Positions 59,518 through 64,000 of a DNA stretch of 64,000 nt are shown here, in pieces. Position numbers and translations under genes: made by a program. The stretch's first letter is position 1. Each line of letters opens with the position of its first letter. The stretch is from Blautia hominis (GTDB lineage Bacteria; Bacillota; Clostridia; Lachnospirales; Lachnospiraceae), in contig NQOF01000005.1 of NCBI GenBank assembly GCA_002270465.1, forward strand, positions 310,001-374,000. Direction: 5' to 3'. Under the pieces are notes generated by a model. The model worked only from the letters and a program-made list of their open reading frames with translations. It did no database searches and was not told the origin of the DNA.

Positions 59518-62046
59518 TTACTCAACTTCCCTAAGCTGTTCCACAACACTTCCCTTGTTCCAAACCTTATCCACAACCGCAGAGATGATCACTGACAGCA
59601 GAAGACAGATCAGAGCGGTAACAATAGCAGGAAGGATGATAAAATGATATTTTGCAAACCAGAACCCACTTGCAAAACTTTTCACCAGCGTCAGCGATAC
59701 TACGGCACTGATGGCAACTCCTGCCATCCCTGCCAGGACTGCATATATGATCCCTTCATACACAAATAACTTCTTGAGCTGTTTCCTGGTCATTCCGATG
59801 CTTCTCATGGATGCGAATTCCCGCTGTCTTGCGATAGCTCCTGTAAAGATCACATTGATCAGGTTCAGGACACCGATGATCCCCAGGATCAATGCTACGA
59901 TCATCCCCACCGCATTGTATGTCCCCTGCATCTCCGCGAACTCCTCCTCCGCAGTGAGCCTTGACTGCAGGGCCAGCCCGCTGTCCTGTGTAAAATCCTC
60001 CATATAGGAATTGATACTGTCAAAGTAACCGTCCTCAACATCAAACAGACAGTGTATTGGGTCCTGGTTCTCCGGGAACATCTCCCGGAAAACGGATTCT
60101 GAAAAGGTAATAGCCTCATAACCGCCTGCGCTGTAGGACATGTTCAGAGAGTTTAACGTACCGATGACAGCCATCACTGTATATTCTTTCATCTCCCCCT
60201 CTATTTCCACCTCTATGACATCCCCAGCGTGAAGCTCCTGTATCTCATACCCATATTCGCCCCTGTCACTCAAAGATCCGTTTGCAACAACGTAATCCCC
60301 TGTACAAAGCTTTTCATAGTCAATGGTCCCCTCTATGAGCTTTGCTCTTTTAAAGGCATTTTCATCAAATCCATATAACATTCTGTTTCTGTCAAATTCC
60401 ATTATGTCATCAGGTGTGGTCTCTCCATTTATCTTTACTAATTTCCCGCAATCCTCTCTGCCCTCTGTGAGCTGCTGCTCCGGAAGCATCCTTACATATA
60501 CCTGTGTAAAATCTTTTATTCCCTCCAGCGCTTTCAGTTCCTGCGCTTCCTTCTGAGGAACCACCTTCAGATAATCCTCTGTCACGGATTTCAGAAAATT
60601 TCCGCTCCGCACATCAAAATCCGCTGCTGTCTCATGCTGCACATACGCCTCTTTATCCATACTTTCTGTAAAGTTTAAGACACTGTTCAGCAGAATCACA
60701 CTCAGGCATATGGATAAAATAACCAATACTGTTTTGCCTTTATTTCTCCCAAGATTAGCGCCTGCCATCTGCAGAATGCGGTTTTTGGAATCCATGCCTT
60801 TCTTCTGTTTCTTCTTTCCGCTTTTGGCACCGTGATATTTTAAAGCCTCCACCGGAGAGATCTTTCCTGCGATCTTTCCGGGTCTGCTGCAGCTTATCCT
60901 CACCGTGAGGAGTGTAAATGCCGCCGCAAATAACCATACCCATAGATTCGGCTTAATAAAGATGGTATCACTGTAAGACGTACTTGCCATGACCAGGGGA
61001 AGAAGGGCATTTCCCAGCAGCCATCCCAGAATGAGGCCCACAGGAACGCCTACCAAAGAAAGCATCATTCCCTGACGGTTTACCATATACCGGATTTGTT
61101 TCGGTGAGGTACCGATGGTCTTAAGCTGCCCGTATAAACGGATATCTTTTTCAATAGAGATCTTAAAAATATTATAGATGATAAGATATCCTGCCAGCAG
61201 AATAAGAATGACCCCTAAAGCCATTGTGATCATTGTCTGCCCGGAATCCATTGACTTTGTCTCATAGACCGGGTTGGTATTGTGTATTATAAATCCCTCT
61301 TCCCCGCGCTGGGCCTCAGGATCGTAACCCATTTTCTCTACTAATTTGTCCAGATTTTCCTTTATATCCTTTTCTGACGGAAAGGTTCCCCTGACTGCAT
61401 ATGCGTTTTTCTCCAGCTCCGCATATTCCGGGCTGAGATCCTTTACGGTTTTCTCCACAAAACCTTCCGTAACCATCATGACGGAGCGCTGTTCGTGTTT
61501 CATGCCTTTCCAGATTCCGCACACAGTCATCTCTGCTTCTTTTATTCCTTCCATCGTCTCATATTCCAATGTGAAGGATGTGCCGGTTTCATTTGGAAGT
61601 CCCAGAAGTTCCAGGACCACAGAATCACAGGCTATTTCATTATCTTTCTCCGGGTAATGCCCCTTTTCCAGATCCATAAAACTATTTTCTACATTTGTCC
61701 GGTCAAGCCATCCGATGGAGACCATTATACTATTTAATTCCTTATTAACAGCGTTTGCAACATATCTCTCCATACCTGCCGTTGAAAAAGCAGAATCCTG
61801 CACCAGACTTTCTGCTTCCTCCTGGGACAGATTTTTGATGGACACCATGAACCGCGTCCCGGCCTGGCGCAGCATCTGCTCCTTCATGGATACCTGCGTT
61901 CCCTGTGCCACTGTGGCAAGTGCCGTAAACAATACTGCCGTGAGGATAATAGCCAGAACAGCTATGACATTCCTGTTTCTATTGGCTTTCAGACAGTTAT
62001 TGGACAGGGTCTTGATAAATTTTCTGTTATTATTATTCAGCATCAT
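59518..62046 (-). CDS. FtsX-like ABC transporter permease (842 residues)
   Basis: A large exporter-type permease. An N-terminal membrane helix (residues about 25-45) is followed by an extracellular domain. FtsX modules then lie near residues 280-400 (GVILILLAGYLIIYNIFKIS; GVPVGLILGWLLGNALL) and at the C-terminus (about 720-830, IVALILGIIGVLNLINVIFTG; FHIILPAIVTALICLLLS). An extra helix lies near 440. The two extracellular loops are large. This form of MacB/BceB-like permease, encoded with a MacB-type ATPase and two-component genes, is usually linked to peptide-antibiotic resistance or export. AGGAGG precedes the start at 62046. Confidence 0.9.
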   Translation of the reverse strand: MMLNNNNRKFIKTLSNNCLKANRNRNVIAVLAIILTAVLFTALATVAQGTQVSMKEQMLRQAGTRFMVSIKNLSQEEAESLVQDSAFSTAGMERYVANAVNKELNSIMVSIGWLDRTNVENSFMDLEKGHYPEKDNEIACDSVVLELLGLPNETGTSFTLEYETMEGIKEAEMTVCGIWKGMKHEQRSVMMVTEGFVEKTVKDLSPEYAELEKNAYAVRGTFPSEKDIKENLDKLVEKMGYDPEAQRGEEGFIIHNTNPVYETKSMDSGQTMITMALGVILILLAGYLIIYNIFKISIEKDIRLYGQLKTIGTSPKQIRYMVNRQGMMLSLVGVPVGLILGWLLGNALLPLVMASTSYSDTIFIKPNLWVWLFAAAFTLLTVRISCSRPGKIAGKISPVEALKYHGAKSGKKKQKKGMDSKNRILQMAGANLGRNKGKTVLVILSICLSVILLNSVLNFTESMDKEAYVQHETAADFDVRSGNFLKSVTEDYLKVVPQKEAQELKALEGIKDFTQVYVRMLPEQQLTEGREDCGKLVKINGETTPDDIMEFDRNRMLYGFDENAFKRAKLIEGTIDYEKLCTGDYVVANGSLSDRGEYGYEIQELHAGDVIEVEIEGEMKEYTVMAVIGTLNSLNMSYSAGGYEAITFSESVFREMFPENQDPIHCLFDVEDGYFDSINSYMEDFTQDSGLALQSRLTAEEEFAEMQGTYNAVGMIVALILGIIGVLNLINVIFTGAIARQREFASMRSIGMTRKQLKKLFVYEGIIYAVLAGMAGVAISAVVSLTLVKSFASGFWFAKYHFIILPAIVTALICLLLSVIISAVVDKVWNKGSVVEQLREVE

Positions 62047-62058
62047 AGCCCTATCCTC

Positions 62059-62742
62059 CTAAATATCTTCTTTTCTTTCTACAATTTTTCCATCTTCGAT
62101 ATGGATCATACGGTCCGCGATCTGGGCCAGTTCCGGGTTGTGGGTGATCATAACCAGTGTCTGGCCAAACTCTGTGCTGGTCATTTTCAAAAGCTGCATA
62201 ACCTCCAGGGATGTTTTGGAATCCAGATTTCCCGTTGGTTCATCTGCCAGGATGATAGCCGGCTTGCTTGCCAGCGCCCTTGCAATGGCTACCCTCTGCT
62301 GCTGGCCTCCGGAGAGGTTGTTTGGAAGATTATCCAGCTTTTCCTCCAGGTGGAGCAGATGTATGATCTCCTCTACATAAGTCTTGTCAACCGTACTGCC
62401 GTCCAGCTCTATGGGAAGCACGATATTCTGATACACATTCAAGATCGGTACCAGATTATAATTCTGAAACACAAACCCAATATTTCTTCTGCGGAATACT
62501 GTGAGCTGTTCATCGTTCATTCTGCCGATTTCCTTGCCCCTGATCTTTACACTTCCGGAACTGGGAATGTCCAATCCGCCCAGCATATTCAGCAGTGTGG
62601 ATTTTCCGCTTCCGCTTGTTCCTATGATTGATACGAATTCTCCCCGTTCCACTTTCACATCTATGCCGTCCAGCGCTTTCGTGATATTCGGCTCCTGTCC
62701 GTAGTATTTCTTCAGATTTTTTGTCTCTAAAATATATTCCAT
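62059..62742 (-). CDS. ABC transporter ATP-binding protein (MacB/LolD type)
   Basis: A 227-residue ATPase. Walker A is GTSGSGKSTLL, the signature NLSGGQQQRVAIARAL, and Walker B AIILADEPTGNLD, the last typical of the MacB/LolD/BceA group. The start MEYILETKNLKKYYG at 62742 is preferred from AGGAAAA upstream; a longer in-frame start at 62778 would run into the promoter region. It lies 12 bp before the FtsX permease gene and pairs with it. Confidence 0.94.
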   Translation of the reverse strand: MEYILETKNLKKYYGQEPNITKALDGIDVKVERGEFVSIIGTSGSGKSTLLNMLGGLDIPSSGSVKIRGKEIGRMNDEQLTVFRRRNIGFVFQNYNLVPILNVYQNIVLPIELDGSTVDKTYVEEIIHLLHLEEKLDNLPNNLSGGQQQRVAIARALASKPAIILADEPTGNLDSKTSLEVMQLLKMTSTEFGQTLVMITHNPELAQIADRMIHIEDGKIVERKEDI

Positions 62743-62768
62743 TCTTTTTTCCTGCCTTTCCTTTGATG

Positions 62769-62796
62769 AATATAGCATACAAAAAGATTATCTCAA
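62769..62796 (-). promoter_or_regulatory. promoter of the ABC transporter operon
   Basis: On the minus strand TTGAGA (62796-62791), 16 bp, TATATT (62774-62769), with TGC extending the -10. The -35 lies in the arm of the preceding terminator. Confidence 0.6.
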
Positions 62797-62832
62797 ACTC
62801 TTCTCAAAAAAGTAACAAGTTTGAGATAATCT
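62785..62832 (-). terminator. terminator of the histidine kinase gene / possible regulator dyad
   Basis: Perfect 15-bp arms AGATTATCTCAAACT (62785-62799) and AGTTTGAGATAATCT (62818-62832). On the minus strand TTTTTG follows. The arm overlaps the -35 of the next promoter, so the dyad may also be a response-regulator binding site. Confidence 0.72.
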
Positions 62833-62834
62833 CT

Positions 62835-63755
62835 CTACTGTGCCGTGGGCAGGTTGACATAAAATGTTGTGCCTTTCCCTGTTTTTGACCGCACCTCTAT
62901 AAATCCTCTTTCCTTCATGACAATCTCCCGTGCCAGGTACAGACCGATCCCCACACCGTCCTGGTCTGCCACTTCCGGCTCGCGGTAAAAGCGCTTAAAT
63001 ATCTCCGTCAGCCGCGCTTCCTCAATCCCTTTTCCGTTATCCCTTATGCCTATGCGGACAAAAAAATCGGTTATCTGCGCTTTGATCTGTATTTTCCCTC
63101 CCTGTCCGGTATACTTTACCGCATTGTCCAAAATATTAAAGACTGCTTCCAGCGTCCACTTCTTATCAAATACTGCCCTCAGACCTTCGGCACATTCCAT
63201 CTCTATTTCAATCTGTTTAGCCTCCGCCTTCAGGGCAATGTCACAGACTGCCTGTTCCAGCAGCACACGGATGGGATTTTCTTTTGGCCGGACTTCCACA
63301 ATACCCGTCTCCAGCCTGGACATCTTGATCATACTCTTCATGAGAAATTCCAGCTTGTCTGTCTGCCTCTGGGCCGCACCCAGAAACTGTTCTTTTTTCT
63401 CCTCATCCAGATTCTTTTTCTGCAAAAGGCTGTGATACATCCTCACATTCGCAATGGGCGTTTTTACCTGATGGGAAATATCTGCAACTATGGTTTCAAG
63501 CTGCTGGCGCTGTATTTTATTTTCCCGGGACTTCTGGTCCAGTATCTCATACAGGCGGTGCATCTTGGAATGCAGCTTACCTGTCAGAGTGTCCTTCTCC
63601 TCCTGAAATACAAGGTCCGTACGGCCTGCGATCATGGCATCCAGGCAGTCACTCATTTGGCTTGTGTACTCAACAAGCCTTTTTCTCACTTTGATCATAA
63701 TAAGTATGGAGATCAAAAGGCAGATGAGGGAAAAGAGCAGGATCAATTTTTCCAT
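62835..63755 (-). CDS. sensor histidine kinase with single membrane helix
   Basis: A 306-residue kinase. One N-terminal membrane helix (LILLFSLICLLISILIMI) is followed by a short cytoplasmic linker, the HisKA domain with phospho-acceptor H in DISHQVKTPIAN, and the HATPase domain (NILDNAVKY N box, IRDNGKGIEE G1 box, GVGIGLYLA G2 box). There is almost no extracellular sensor. The start MEKLILL at 63755 is preferred to a GTG at 63776 with no ribosome site. It overlaps the response-regulator gene by 13 bp, so the two are coupled. Confidence 0.9.
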   Translation of the reverse strand: MEKLILLFSLICLLISILIMIKVRKRLVEYTSQMSDCLDAMIAGRTDLVFQEEKDTLTGKLHSKMHRLYEILDQKSRENKIQRQQLETIVADISHQVKTPIANVRMYHSLLQKKNLDEEKKEQFLGAAQRQTDKLEFLMKSMIKMSRLETGIVEVRPKENPIRVLLEQAVCDIALKAEAKQIEIEMECAEGLRAVFDKKWTLEAVFNILDNAVKYTGQGGKIQIKAQITDFFVRIGIRDNGKGIEEARLTEIFKRFYREPEVADQDGVGIGLYLAREIVMKERGFIEVRSKTGKGTTFYVNLPTAQ

Positions 63756-64000
63756 TCTGTTTTCTTCCCCTTCCACTGATATCCCATACCGTACAGGGTC
63801 TTAATATATGGGTGTTCTTCGGATTCAATCTTCTTGCGCAGTCTGTTGATATTCACAGCCACGGCATGTTCATCCACAAAATTCCCGGTACTGTCCCATA
63901 CTTTTTCCAAAAGAAGGGTCTTTGTCATTACCCTCTCTGCATTGGCAATGAGAAGACGCAGGATCTTAAACTCTGTGGGCGTCATGGTCAGAGGCTCCCC
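63743..64000 (-). CDS. OmpR-family response regulator, partial
   Basis: The C-terminal winged-helix DNA-binding domain (Trans_reg_C): EPLTMTPTEFKILRLL, TKTLLLEKVWD, VDEHAVAVNINRLRKKIE and the final YGMGYQW. The reading frame continues past the right edge, so the receiver domain lies outside the window. It is the first gene of the two-component pair, followed by the kinase with an overlap, and presumably controls the ABC exporter operon downstream. Confidence 0.93.
   Translation of the reverse strand, partial: GEPLTMTPTEFKILRLLIANAERVMTKTLLLEKVWDSTGNFVDEHAVAVNINRLRKKIESEEHPYIKTLYGMGYQWKGKKTEWKN

Overview
The window looks like the chromosome of a strictly anaerobic, spore-forming gut Firmicute, most likely a Lachnospiraceae. 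The reasons are AGGAGG-type ribosome binding sites throughout, the C-terminus of a spore-type GH18 hydrolase at the left edge, an oxygen-sensitive radical-SAM sulfatase maturase, a 49-residue CxxC-type L33, and many sugar ABC transporters paired with AraC or LacI regulators. Organism and functions are inferred from family resemblance; no database search was run.

Layout. 1-1.6 kb: the end of a GH18 gene, a small unknown gene, and a putative invertible DNA switch (two inverted dif-like sites around about 200 bp) next to a tyrosine recombinase. 1.7-6.4 kb: LytTR response regulator, surface protein and GHKL histidine kinase. 6.4-16.1 kb: a sulfated-glycan locus with YicI-type GH31, anaerobic sulfatase maturase, cytoplasmic sulfatase, sugar ABC transporter and LacI regulator. 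16.2-18.6 kb: rpmG-secE-nusG-rplK-rplA, ending at a terminator instead of running into rplJL. 18.6-23.5 kb: a second sugar ABC transporter with a metallo-beta-lactamase-fold protein and AraC regulator. 23.6-28.8 kb: DUF1622, an M50-like protease, a TetR/radical-SAM operon with visible operators, and a lipoprotein hydrolase. 29-38 kb: GH1, then a third transporter operon with Gfo/Idh/MocA, SDR, TIM-barrel isomerase and two VOC proteins. 38.3-39.5 kb: AraC and a type I toxin-antitoxin pair. 39.6-51.4 kb: a peptide/amide locus (Dpp/Opp transporter, two M20 hydrolases, DUF1177, AroM, amidohydrolase) containing a 282-bp inverted-repeat element. 51.5-55.6 kb: small lipoprotein, GT-C-like membrane protein, GNAT, AraC, and a 59-residue orphan peptide. 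55.6-59.4 kb: tannase, GPH symporter and AraC. 59.5-64 kb: FtsX-type ABC exporter with a two-component system cut by the right edge.

The overall picture is a carbohydrate and plant-polyphenol scavenger. Each locus couples import to cytoplasmic hydrolysis under a local regulator. The least explained elements are the dif-like inversion switch with its small gene, the type I toxin-antitoxin pair, the long inverted repeat at 49886-50167, two related intergenic palindromic elements, and the AroM/DUF1177/M20 locus.
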